35,854 bases of DNA from positions 1 to 35,854 of IMG/VR virus record IMGVR_UViG_3300035181_003098. The stretch is one strand, 5' to 3'. Source of the stretch: a virus. Each line of letters opens with the position of its first letter. Position 1 is the stretch's first letter. Below the pieces are notes generated by a model. The model did no database searches and had not been told where the DNA came from. It worked only from the letters and a program-made list of their open reading frames with translations. This document shows positions 1-7,275 of this stretch, piece by piece. The translations under genes and the position numbers were made by a program.

Positions 1-249
1 CTTCTTTTGTTGTCTGGTAAGAATGCAGAAGTTTCTCTTTTTCATACTTCTACATCTGGAAACAAAACATTAAAAGGCAAAAGAATGGATAATGGTAATA
101 TTTTAATTACCATGGACCATACTCTTCAAGCAACAGGAGAGAAAAGAACCGTTAGTGGTATTTCTCTTACCCCAGAAAGTATTGTAGTAATTGAAGAACT
201 ACTAAAATCTGGAATTTTTTCTTTAACGTATCAAAAACCTAGAGGTTAA
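1..249 (+). CDS. Hypothetical protein, 5' end possibly outside window
   Basis: The frame is open to the left edge of the window, so this is probably the C-terminal part of a longer protein; TTG codons at 7 and 10 could also be starts, but the region that would hold a ribosome binding site is cut off. About 80 residues are visible, with alternating short strands and one helix (SPESIVVIEELLKSG-like stretch near the end). I recognise no family. It ends 5 nt before the DQLFG-repeat gene and so is probably the upstream member of the same operon as the ubiquitin-like cassette. Confidence 0.55.
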   Translation, partial: LLLLSGKNAEVSLFHTSTSGNKTLKGKRMDNGNILITMDHTLQATGEKRTVSGISLTPESIVVIEELLKSGIFSLTYQKPRG

Positions 250-254
250 TACAA

Positions 255-719
255 ATGTCTAATATTGAAGACCAATTGTTTTGTAATGTATCTACCGCTT
301 CAAATGTAGTAGATCAACTTTTTGGATCAAATCAAGCCCTATCTATTGCAGATCAACTTTTTGGGAATAACAATAATATTCCAAATGAAAATCTTGATAT
401 GAATGACCTAGATATTGAGAACCCAGATACTGAACTGTGTCTGGATCCAGATGAATATCCTAATGATATTAGTGATTTCTTTGATGTTCTGCCTACAGAG
501 TCAGAGCGTCTGGAATCAGTTTCAAATCAACTTTTTGGTGATGCTACTGCTGATGCACCTCAAAGTAGTGTAACAGATCAGCTTTTTGGAGTCTCTGATG
601 AGCCTCTTTCTGATGATGATAATATTATCATTGGGAATATTATTGCATCTTTGATTCCTCGTACTCTTCCTGGTGTTGTATTCAATATTAACATTTCAAA
701 TATGAATGTTAATATTTAA
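255..719 (+). CDS. Acidic protein with five DQLFG-type motifs
   Basis: This 154-residue protein starts at ATG behind an AGAGG ribosome binding site. It contains five near-identical short motifs: DQLFC (6-10), DQLFG (20-24), DQLFG (33-37), NQLFG (91-95) and DQLFG (108-112). They are separated by low-complexity Asn/Asp/Ser-rich sequence, as expected for short linear motifs in a disordered chain. The middle (about 44-86) is strongly acidic, and the last 35 residues are hydrophobic and beta-prone, perhaps a small folded tail. No family is recognised. The JAB protein encoded downstream begins with a similar stretch (VFSQLFSNN, residues 5-13), which hints that both bind one partner. A role as multivalent adaptor or substrate of the neighbouring ubiquitin-like cassette is inference. 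Confidence 0.7.
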   Translation: MSNIEDQLFCNVSTASNVVDQLFGSNQALSIADQLFGNNNNIPNENLDMNDLDIENPDTELCLDPDEYPNDISDFFDVLPTESERLESVSNQLFGDATADAPQSSVTDQLFGVSDEPLSDDDNIIIGNIIASLIPRTLPGVVFNINISNMNVNI

Positions 720-769
720 CATCTTTGGCATTCTGCTTTAATCAATCAATTTATTTAAGGAAAAAACAC

Positions 770-1114
770 ATGTCACAATATACTGTTATTTATACCGCTG
801 GTGGTATTAATTCAACTGTTAATGGTTCTGTTTCAGAAATTACAACAGCGATGCGTAGCCGTTTTCAAGAACTGGCAAATGTAAGCCCAACTGTCGATGG
901 TGAAACAATTACTTTTACTGTTATGACTGGCTCTAAGGCTGCACAATACACTGTGGTTTATGTAGCTGGTGGCATCAATTCAACTGTTAATGGTTCTGTT
1001 TCAGAAATTACAACAGCGATGCGTAGCCGTTTTCAAGAACTGGCAAATGTAAGCCCAACTGTCAATGGTGAAATAATCACATTCACTGTTATGACTGGTT
1101 CTAAAGCCGTTTAA
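770..1114 (+). CDS. Tandem ubiquitin-like protein (PRTRC-C-like)
   Basis: I chose the ATG at 770 because it has an AAGG site a few bases upstream; the open frame itself begins at 725. The 114-residue product is two copies of a 56-residue unit (773-940 and 941-1108). Each unit has a beta strand (QYTVIYTAGG), a helix (SEITTAMRSRFQEL), a short turn and a final strand ending in TGSKA. This strand-helix-strand order and the Gly-Ser-Lys end resemble PRTRC system protein C, a 65-75 residue protein ending in GTKG. The adjacent E2-like, JAB and E1-like genes support a ubiquitin-like (beta-grasp) reading. Identity at the sequence level is weak, so the call rests on shape and context. A terminator follows directly. 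It could instead be an unrelated duplicated small protein. Confidence 0.55.
   Translation: MSQYTVIYTAGGINSTVNGSVSEITTAMRSRFQELANVSPTVDGETITFTVMTGSKAAQYTVVYVAGGINSTVNGSVSEITTAMRSRFQELANVSPTVNGEIITFTVMTGSKAV
773..1108 (+). repeat. Tandem 168-bp in-frame repeat (two units)
   Basis: Unit 1 is 773-940 and unit 2 is 941-1108. The central 87 nt (809-895 and 977-1063) are identical, while the flanks differ at many positions, including silent third positions. This pattern fits a duplication that diverged and was then homogenised in its centre by gene conversion. Confidence 0.95.
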
Positions 1115-1118
1115 TGAA

Positions 1119-1154
1119 AAAAGGGAACGTGTCATTAGATACGTTCCCTGTTTT
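1119..1154 (+). terminator. Intrinsic terminator after the ubiquitin-like gene
   Basis: An 8-bp perfect stem (GGGAACGT at 1123-1130 with ACGTTCCC at 1141-1148) has a 10-nt loop and is followed by TGTTTT. It begins 4 nt after the stop codon. It may uncouple the abundant small protein from the downstream enzyme genes. Confidence 0.75.
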
Positions 1155-1170
1155 CAGTGGAGGTGGACAG

Positions 1171-1449
1171 ATGGATAAAAATATTTATGAAAATACAGTA
1201 TTGTCTTTTATTGAATATTTTAACAAGAATGAGGGTGTTGAAAAGATTTATATAGAAGTTATGTCTCATAAAAATACTAGAGCACTATTTAAATCTAAGT
1301 CTTTATCTTCTGTTAATATTCTTGATCTATTAATAAAAGCAGAAGAAAGAGAAAAGGATGCCAAAAAAAGCAAAACTAGTGTAAAATTTTTAGAGGCTAA
1401 GATTTCTATTCTTTTTAATACTAATGTTTCTAATTCTAATTGGTTGTAA
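1171..1449 (+). CDS. Hypothetical protein in the ubiquitin-like cassette
   Basis: I chose ATG 1171 because GGAGGTGG lies just upstream (about 1159-1166); the longer frame from 1114 runs through the terminator and is unlikely to be translated. The 92-residue product is charged and mostly helical, with a lysine-rich stretch near residues 55-70 (AEEREKDAKKSK). I recognise no family. It lies between the ubiquitin-like gene and the E2-like gene, where a PRTRC accessory protein would be expected, but no similarity to PRTRC proteins D, E or F could be seen. Confidence 0.65.
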   Translation: MDKNIYENTVLSFIEYFNKNEGVEKIYIEVMSHKNTRALFKSKSLSSVNILDLLIKAEEREKDAKKSKTSVKFLEAKISILFNTNVSNSNWL

Positions 1450-1456
1450 AAAATAT

Positions 1457-2368
1457 ATGGAATATCTTGATTTCGCTATTGATTTTAATACTGGTCTAGT
1501 AATGTTGAAAAGAGATATTCTCAGTTCAGCAAATACAAGCGATGTTTCTCGTAAACTTTTTGAATCTTCTAAGATTGTGAATACAATTCCATTAAATACT
1601 TTCAATGATATTATTAGAAGGAGTATTGGGGCAACGTATTCCTCACCCATGCTTCCATATGGAACTGTTTTTTTTAAAGAAACAGAATCATATTTTTTAT
1701 TAGCATTAAAAGTTAAAGAATTTCCATTTAAGTTTTATCATACTAGCTATAAGAAGCTTGATGGTTGTACTGCATATTTTCCAGATTCTTATCTGCTTTT
1801 TGTTATTCCATCTTCTGCTTTATTAAATCCAGAAAAAGGAATTCCAATATCTAAAACCTATATTCTGGTTGAAGATAATCCTCTTAATTATTTTTCTATT
1901 GATAAGAATTATCTTTCTTCTCCTTTTCCTAATTTTGCTTCTGGTTATGGTACTGGAATTTGCTGGGGAGGTGGAGGCAGTTCCCAATATATTTGGAGTA
2001 AAAATATCGTTGATCTTAGAAGTCTTGAAACTGCTCCACATAAATATGTTAGTAGTAGTTTTAATAATGATCTAAGTCCAGAAATAAAACCATTAATTTT
2101 ATATGAAACAATTATTATATTTTTGACTTCTGATAAAGTGGCTTTTGATAGCTATAATGATTTTCTTAATTCTAAAGGGCTTTTAGGTGTAGAATGTGCT
2201 AAACTTAGTAAACCAGAAGATATTAAAGATTTAAGGTATTATCTTGTTCACTATTCTTTTTTGTGCTGGTATGGTGAGACTTATAAGTCATATCCATCTT
2301 TTACTTTTAGTTCATTACCTTCTTATGATTCTAGTGTCTCTAAAATCATTCAAAATCCACTTAGATAG
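1457..2368 (+). CDS. E2-like protein, PRTRC-B / Prok-E2 family D
   Basis: This 303-residue protein is counted from ATG 1457; the frame stays open back to 1424. The key segment is residues 153-175, with PFPN (156-159), a short Gly-rich spacer and ICWGGGG. This matches the PFxN...(V/I)CWGN signature of PRTRC system protein B, assigned to prokaryotic E2 family D, in which the Cys (here Cys169) is the proposed thioester-forming residue. Upstream features also fit: an LP..(V/T)FF strand near 66-75 and a strand ending PSSA near 118-123. A ..SSSFNNDLSP stretch after the motif corresponds to the family's FF.S.FTH region. The likely role is to receive the ubiquitin-like protein from an E1. The gene sits between the ubiquitin-like and JAB genes. 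That the Cys is active is inference. Confidence 0.72.
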   Translation: MEYLDFAIDFNTGLVMLKRDILSSANTSDVSRKLFESSKIVNTIPLNTFNDIIRRSIGATYSSPMLPYGTVFFKETESYFLLALKVKEFPFKFYHTSYKKLDGCTAYFPDSYLLFVIPSSALLNPEKGIPISKTYILVEDNPLNYFSIDKNYLSSPFPNFASGYGTGICWGGGGSSQYIWSKNIVDLRSLETAPHKYVSSSFNNDLSPEIKPLILYETIIIFLTSDKVAFDSYNDFLNSKGLLGVECAKLSKPEDIKDLRYYLVHYSFLCWYGETYKSYPSFTFSSLPSYDSSVSKIIQNPLR

Positions 2369-2380
2369 GATATAACATTT

Positions 2381-3562
2381 ATGTCTGATGATGTTTTTTC
2401 TCAGCTTTTTTCAAATAATTCTGAGCAAGTTAAAATTGGGGGTTTCCCTGATGGTGATTATTGTTTTGGTGTTTTTTCTAATGGTCTTTTTGAAAGAGAA
2501 AATGTTCCATTTATTGGTGAATTTATAACACTGAAAACACCAATAATGATTCCTTCTATTCCAGCTGGAGATAATTCTTTTACTCCTTCTTTTATTCATA
2601 TCCCTTGTGGAATTTTGATTGAAACTATTGAGTTTTATAGAAAGGTAATGAAAACAATAAAGTCAGAAGTTATGACTATGATTGTTTATGATACAGTTCT
2701 GAATGACTATAAAATTGTTGTTCCTGTTCAATCTGTTTCTGGTGCAACAGTTTCCTATAAACAGGTTCAATTTGGTGAACATGAAAAATACATTATGGCA
2801 TGTCACAGTCATGTTGACATGGATGCTTTTTTTTCTGGGACAGATAATAACGACGAAAAAAGAGCTATGTTATATGGGGTTATTGGTAAGCTATCTCAGC
2901 AAACTCCAGCAATGAAGTTTCGTGCTAAAAAAGGTAATATTGCTTCAGAGCTTCCAGTTGATATTGTCTTTGATTTTTCTGACAAAAGAAAATATTCTAT
3001 TCCTGAATGTGAAATTTTGAAAATTAGTCAAAGACAATATCATGCTCAAATTCAAACAGATTTTGCGCAAAGTTGGAATTATCGTAACCCTAATTCTCCA
3101 ACAACCGTTTATGATTATCGTAAAAAAATAGATAACAGTCTTTTAGATAAATATGAAGATGATGAAAATTATTTTTATCAAAATCCAGGATGGTATGGGT
3201 ATCAAGCGAATAAAAATGGTGGATTCTCAAAAAGAACAAAGGAACACAATGATATTGAGTTTCTTGACCCAGATGTAAGCATGGCTGTTGATGCCTTTGT
3301 TCGTGTGTATTCTGACTATGCTGAAAAGAATTTCACTTTAGAACTTAGCGAAGATGAAATTCAGGATTATTATCTTGAAGTTGCGAATAAACTTTGTGGT
3401 TTAATTGATTGTCTTGATGTTAACACTGATTTTCATGAAATGTTTGCAGAGATATATCTTGAAGGCAGTGCAGAATTTGTTGAGGAAGAAGATGATCAAA
3501 CATTGGAAGCTAAAGATAGAACTCCTCTTTCATTAATTGAATCTACAAAAGCGTTAATTTGA
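2381..3562 (+). CDS. JAB/JAMM-domain peptidase, PRTRC-A-like
   Basis: This 393-residue protein carries the zinc-peptidase signature CHSHVDMDAFFSGTD at residues 141-155, that is H142-x-H144-x10-D155. It is followed by NDEKRAMLYGVIGKL, which closely matches the PRTRC JAB/Mov34 proteins (HSH...FFSGTD..DE...YGVIG). A candidate catalytic Glu lies in the helix near residues 81-95. JAMM enzymes of this kind process ubiquitin-like precursors or remove conjugates. The N-terminus has a VFSQLFSNN segment resembling the DQLFG motifs of the protein encoded at 255-719. The C-terminal half (about 210-393) is acidic and unassigned. The gene starts 12 nt after the E2-like gene and ends 3 nt before the E1-like gene, so it is in the same operon. 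Confidence 0.8.
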   Translation: MSDDVFSQLFSNNSEQVKIGGFPDGDYCFGVFSNGLFERENVPFIGEFITLKTPIMIPSIPAGDNSFTPSFIHIPCGILIETIEFYRKVMKTIKSEVMTMIVYDTVLNDYKIVVPVQSVSGATVSYKQVQFGEHEKYIMACHSHVDMDAFFSGTDNNDEKRAMLYGVIGKLSQQTPAMKFRAKKGNIASELPVDIVFDFSDKRKYSIPECEILKISQRQYHAQIQTDFAQSWNYRNPNSPTTVYDYRKKIDNSLLDKYEDDENYFYQNPGWYGYQANKNGGFSKRTKEHNDIEFLDPDVSMAVDAFVRVYSDYAEKNFTLELSEDEIQDYYLEVANKLCGLIDCLDVNTDFHEMFAEIYLEGSAEFVEEEDDQTLEAKDRTPLSLIESTKALI

Positions 3563-3565
3563 AAT

Positions 3566-4636
3566 ATGAAAAATTTAGTAACAGAAAATGAGGTTCAGTT
3601 ATCTGAACTTCAAATAGCATTAGATAATGCTGATTTTAACTATCTCCTTTTAAATATTAAAGGAGGTTCATTCAAAAAAATATTGATAAAAGAACTAAAT
3701 TACCTGTTTAATCATGTTTCTTTAAAAAAACAGGACTTACCGCTGAATGATTTAGCCTTTAGATATAATTCTATTAATCTTTTTCTTGATTCTTTTACTA
3801 TGAGCTATTTTTTACAGCGAATTAAAAAGTCAAAAGAAATTAATAAAAGTCTTTATAACTTAATCCTTCTGGATGATCACGAAATTGTTTTTGATGATGT
3901 TTTATCTTCAAATTTTTCATTTGGTGATATCGGGAAAGAAGTTTCAGATGTTTTATCTTCAAGATATAGTGTTCCAATTACAAGCCTTTCCAGAAGTCTT
4001 TATTTTTCAAAAGATCTTTTTGCAATATTTTCTTCTGTTTCTACTATTGTAATTGATAAGAACTTTTCTGGTATCAACACAAAAGTAAATCATATTAATG
4101 ATTTATCAAGTTCAAGTTGTATTAATGCTGTTAATATTGTTTGTAGCTATGAGAATAGCTTACTTATTAATGCAGATAAGGTAGTTGATTTTGTTAATAA
4201 GCCATTGTCAATTATTGAATTCACAGGTTCTTCTACTAAAATTTATTTTAATAGCATAAAAAAAGAATTTAATACTGAATCTTTAACTAGATCGGAATTT
4301 TTTGAGAATTTTTTTCTGAATTTTTCAAACTTTATATCTGGAGACTTTTCTGAAAATAAAGATTTTTTAGAAGAAGATTTTTTAATTTCGTTGTCTATTC
4401 AAAAAAAAACTGACAATAAAATTATAAATATTGATTTTCAGACTTTAATGGTAATGGAGTATGTTAAAATTATTGAAAGTTCAATTGCTATTAATAAAAA
4501 TTTTATTGAAAATTCTATTTTTGAAAATGGAAATAGTTATGGAATTGGCTCTCGATATAAAAAATTTAGTAGTTATGATGCTTTTGATAGATTAACTAGA
4601 ATTCTTTTTCCTCTTCATTTTGTCCCTAGCATTTAA
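3566..4636 (+). CDS. Degenerate ThiF/E1-like protein (PRTRC-ThiF-like)
   Basis: This 356-residue protein is compared by eye with the PRTRC ThiF family. Residues 25-40 (NYLLLNIKGGSFKKIL) match the position of the nucleotide-binding strand and GxGGxGS loop. Residues 99-134 (LILLDDHEIVFDD, then VLSSNFSFGDIGKEVSDVLS) match the family's hDxDxVEexNxxRQxFxxxDxGxxKAexLaxRy segment. The fold is thus supported, but the first Gly of the loop and the Asn, Arg and Gln of NxxRQ, as well as the Lys of xKA, appear replaced. It is probably unable to adenylate, or does so by other residues. The C-terminal half is unassigned. It follows the JAB gene by 3 nt and precedes the reverse transcriptase by 15 nt. A weakly related fold is possible; a search by structure would decide. 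Confidence 0.55.
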   Translation: MKNLVTENEVQLSELQIALDNADFNYLLLNIKGGSFKKILIKELNYLFNHVSLKKQDLPLNDLAFRYNSINLFLDSFTMSYFLQRIKKSKEINKSLYNLILLDDHEIVFDDVLSSNFSFGDIGKEVSDVLSSRYSVPITSLSRSLYFSKDLFAIFSSVSTIVIDKNFSGINTKVNHINDLSSSSCINAVNIVCSYENSLLINADKVVDFVNKPLSIIEFTGSSTKIYFNSIKKEFNTESLTRSEFFENFFLNFSNFISGDFSENKDFLEEDFLISLSIQKKTDNKIINIDFQTLMVMEYVKIIESSIAINKNFIENSIFENGNSYGIGSRYKKFSSYDAFDRLTRILFPLHFVPSI

Positions 4637-4651
4637 AATTTTGGAGAAAAT

Positions 4652-6355
4652 ATGTTTGACAGTAATTATGGAGTTTCGCCTATTCGTAGTCGTAGGCAAT
4701 CAAGACTTATCAATTTAAATAAAAAATTTTTAGATCTTGATCAGTCATTATTTTTTAAAGACAGTTCGCTTAAGACCTATTTAGTTCATATTCTTCTTAG
4801 TTCTGTCAAATCTATTTTTGAAAATCGTTTTTCTTTTCCAGATTCTGCAAAAATATATATTGATCCAATATGCTCATTTTGTGAAAAAGAAAATATAACT
4901 AATCAGCTTTTTGTTATAACTGATGAGAACTTTAACCTTCTTTCAGAGTGTGTGAAAAATTTACACTCTAAATATATTTGGAATGTTCATAAGGTTGAAG
5001 CTAGAACTGTTTATTCTATTCCAGATAAATATGAGTTTATTAAGAATTCTCATTATTTATTAAAAAATATTAGAGATAAAATTCTTAAAGTTGAAGTTTT
5101 TAAATTTTTTGGAGTTAATAATAACTTTTTTAACTATGTCAATCCTAATACAAAGAAAGATATAAGAAGAAAAAGTAAATATTCTTTAAGTGAAAGATTT
5201 GATGGTAATTCAGTTAATACATCTAGACTTAATTCTGGCAAAATTATTGAAGGTGTAAAGTTTGATAGCTTACCAACTAGACTTGTTAATTATCTTAATC
5301 ATTATGAACTTAATTGCTCTTTTGGTGTCAAAAGAGGTGTACATGATGCCGTAAGAAGACATGAAAGACCAGATAATATGGTTGTTTTTGATATTTCTAA
5401 ATTCTTTAATACATTTAAAATTTCTAATATTGTAGATTATAAATTATTTGATAGGATTTATGAAATATTTGAATCTACTATTTTAAATACACCCTTTAGA
5501 GACAGAAAAAAATATAAAATTAATTATTCTTACAAAAAGGATTCCTATTACTTTTATAAAATAATTGATATGTTTTTTTATAATGGTGTTCTACCAACAG
5601 GTAGTGTTTTTGCTTCAGATCTTGTAAATCTTTTATTTTTCTCTGTAGATCATGGAATAGCGAAAGTTTTAGAGGATCATAATAATATGATTTCTTCTAA
5701 ATATCCATTTTTTAAAATGAGTGGAGGTTCATCGAAATTTTATGGTCTTGTATATACTAGATATATTGATGATATTTGTATAAGTACAGATTTTAATAAT
5801 TTGTCAAGAAAAAGACCCAATGGATTTTTTCCTTCCTCCAGTAATGAAAGTTCTGATATTGATTACCGGGATCTTTTTATTGGAATGCCAATTGTTAAAA
5901 ATATTGAAAAAATCCTTAACTCAAATGGATTTTATATCAAGTATGATAAGACAAAAATATATTCATATAAAATGGACAAAAAATATCTTGGTTTTAATTT
6001 CACAAGGAAAGATATTATTCGTAGAGGGCCTGGTGTAGTTTCTATCTATCCTTTTATTAAAAATAGTAGGTATATTATTTCTGCACCTTCTTCTGTTCGA
6101 TATGAATTTAATAAAAATTTTTATAATTTTTCATCTTTAAAAAAGGGAGAGCAAGATCGTGTAACTAGTCTTTTCCATTATTATTCTAATCCATTTTCTA
6201 GTAAAACATTTATGTTTACTACTATTCTAAATTCAGATGGAAAAACTGGATATGATCAGTTCAGAATAATTGAAAGACAAAAGAAAAAGAGGAGACCTGT
6301 TGTTGAGTTTTATAAACTTGATTCTGGTTCAAGAAAATTCTTTTTTAGGCAGTGA
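4652..6355 (+). CDS. Reverse transcriptase (YIDD type)
   Basis: This 567-residue protein starts at ATG behind GGAGA. The polymerase motifs appear in order: SFGVKRGVHDAVRRHE (223-238, RT motif 2), VVFDISKFFNTF (244-255, motif A with Asp247), GVLPTGSVFASDLVNLL (312-328, motif B, with the usual SPxL Pro replaced by Asp) and YTRYIDDICIS (368-378, motif C, catalytic Asp373/Asp374). GFYIKYDKTKIYS (motif D) and KKYLGFNF (motif E) follow. All catalytic aspartates are kept. About 200 residues precede motif 2 and 115 follow motif E, both unassigned. There is no room upstream for a retron RNA, and no template/variable repeat pair was seen, so the class is open (an unknown-group or abortive-infection type RT is possible). 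It appears cotranscribed with the E1-like gene. Confidence 0.9.
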   Translation: MFDSNYGVSPIRSRRQSRLINLNKKFLDLDQSLFFKDSSLKTYLVHILLSSVKSIFENRFSFPDSAKIYIDPICSFCEKENITNQLFVITDENFNLLSECVKNLHSKYIWNVHKVEARTVYSIPDKYEFIKNSHYLLKNIRDKILKVEVFKFFGVNNNFFNYVNPNTKKDIRRKSKYSLSERFDGNSVNTSRLNSGKIIEGVKFDSLPTRLVNYLNHYELNCSFGVKRGVHDAVRRHERPDNMVVFDISKFFNTFKISNIVDYKLFDRIYEIFESTILNTPFRDRKKYKINYSYKKDSYYFYKIIDMFFYNGVLPTGSVFASDLVNLLFFSVDHGIAKVLEDHNNMISSKYPFFKMSGGSSKFYGLVYTRYIDDICISTDFNNLSRKRPNGFFPSSSNESSDIDYRDLFIGMPIVKNIEKILNSNGFYIKYDKTKIYSYKMDKKYLGFNFTRKDIIRRGPGVVSIYPFIKNSRYIISAPSSVRYEFNKNFYNFSSLKKGEQDRVTSLFHYYSNPFSSKTFMFTTILNSDGKTGYDQFRIIERQKKKRRPVVEFYKLDSGSRKFFFRQ

Positions 6356-6364
6356 GACCTTTAA

Positions 6365-6793
6365 ATGATTGATACTACAATAGGTCAAAATACTTTTTTG
6401 AATAGTGTAGTTTATGAGGGCAAAATTTTGTCTGATTGGATAAATCATTTTAAAATTGATTTTAGTGGTGGGGACGTAGATGTTCTCACCACCTTTATAA
6501 GTAAAAGTTCTGAAGCTAATTACTTGTACGGAAAGATAAAGCCATATTTTGAACTCATAGAATCAAAACTTAAAAAAAAGTATAATGAAGAGAAGGTTCT
6601 ACTTGTTGAATCGTATACTCTTGATAAAACCAAAAGGGTTCCAAATTTAGAAATATTGGATTCTATGGTTAAAGATTTATTAAAAAAGCAATATGAAGAA
6701 CTTGATATTGCAAAATACATTTTGACTACTTTTGAGATAATCATAAAAAATTATGAACAACTATCCTATCTTGTGTCAAAGAAATTTTCTTGA
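6365..6793 (+). CDS. Hypothetical helical protein
   Basis: This 142-residue protein starts 9 nt after the reverse transcriptase stop. Apart from the first 25 residues it looks all-helical, with a Lys/Glu-rich central helix (SKLKKKYNEEKVLL) and a long C-terminal helix. Size and helix layout recall phage UvsY-type recombination mediators and, less, the small accessory proteins of diversity-generating retroelements, but no diagnostic residue supports either. Its position directly behind the RT makes an RT-associated role worth testing. The function is unknown. Confidence 0.7.
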   Translation: MIDTTIGQNTFLNSVVYEGKILSDWINHFKIDFSGGDVDVLTTFISKSSEANYLYGKIKPYFELIESKLKKKYNEEKVLLVESYTLDKTKRVPNLEILDSMVKDLLKKQYEELDIAKYILTTFEIIIKNYEQLSYLVSKKFS

Positions 6794-6801
6794 GGTGGTT
6801 A

Positions 6802-7275
6802 TTGAATACTACATTAGATGTAAGAGATTTTATGAATGCCTGTGGGCAGGAAAATACAAATAATATATATGAAGTTAATAATCCACAAAATACTAGATTG
6901 TATCTACGTTTAATTACTGAAGAATATTTTGAGTTGCTTAGAAGTTTTTCAGATGAAAAAGAACATAAATTTTTAAAAAGTATTGAAGAAATGCTTTATG
7001 AAATTTGTGAGAATGGAAACAAAGTTGTTTCTTCTTTCGATAGAGTATCTATTGCGGATGATTTAGCTGACCTCAACTATGTTATCCATGGACTATCAAA
7101 CGTTCTTGGTATTAATCTTGAGCTTGTAAAAGCAGAAGTTCATTCTTCTAATATGTCAAAGCTTAATCCAATTACAGGGCTTGCTGATAGAGATGAAAAC
7201 AACAAAGTAATTAAAGGTGCAAATTACTTTAAACCAAATATCTTAAAGGTTTTAGAACATGCAAGTTTTATTTAA
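6802..7275 (+). CDS. MazG-like / phosphoribosyl-ATP pyrophosphohydrolase-like NTPase
   Basis: I prefer the TTG at 6802 because GAGGTGG lies at 6792-6798; the frame is open back to 6790. The 157-residue product shows the all-alpha NTP pyrophosphohydrolase pattern: LITEEYFELLRSF (metal-binding EExxEL-type helix, about residues 35-47) and later ADDLADLNYVIHGLSNVLG, the (E/D)xxD helix. It closes with the tail common in phage members of the family, KVIKGANYFKPNI. These enzymes hydrolyse (d)NTPs or modified nucleotides to monophosphates. This suggests nucleotide-pool control, in line with the NrdA gene downstream. It overlaps the next gene by 17 nt. Confidence 0.75.
   Translation: MNTTLDVRDFMNACGQENTNNIYEVNNPQNTRLYLRLITEEYFELLRSFSDEKEHKFLKSIEEMLYEICENGNKVVSSFDRVSIADDLADLNYVIHGLSNVLGINLELVKAEVHSSNMSKLNPITGLADRDENNKVIKGANYFKPNILKVLEHASFI

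Noticed and set aside
255-719. DQLFG motifs as sliding-clamp binding sites
   Set aside because: The clamp pentapeptide is QL(S/D)LF; here Phe directly follows Leu and Gly follows Phe, so the consensus is not met.
773-1108. The tandem 168-nt repeat as template/variable pair of a diversity-generating retroelement using the nearby RT
   Set aside because: The differences between the units are not restricted to adenine positions, the centre is identical, and both units lie in one reading frame of one small gene with no C-type lectin-like target.
1390-2599. Open frames on the minus strand opposite the E2-like and JAB genes, and similar ones elsewhere (for example 11690-12087 and 28170-28385)
   Set aside because: They are low-complexity shadows of strong + strand genes, without ribosome binding sites or recognisable motifs.
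4637-4651. Retron non-coding RNA upstream of the RT
   Set aside because: Only 15 nt separate the RT from the preceding gene, and the downstream gap is 9 nt, so there is no room for an msr-msd RNA.
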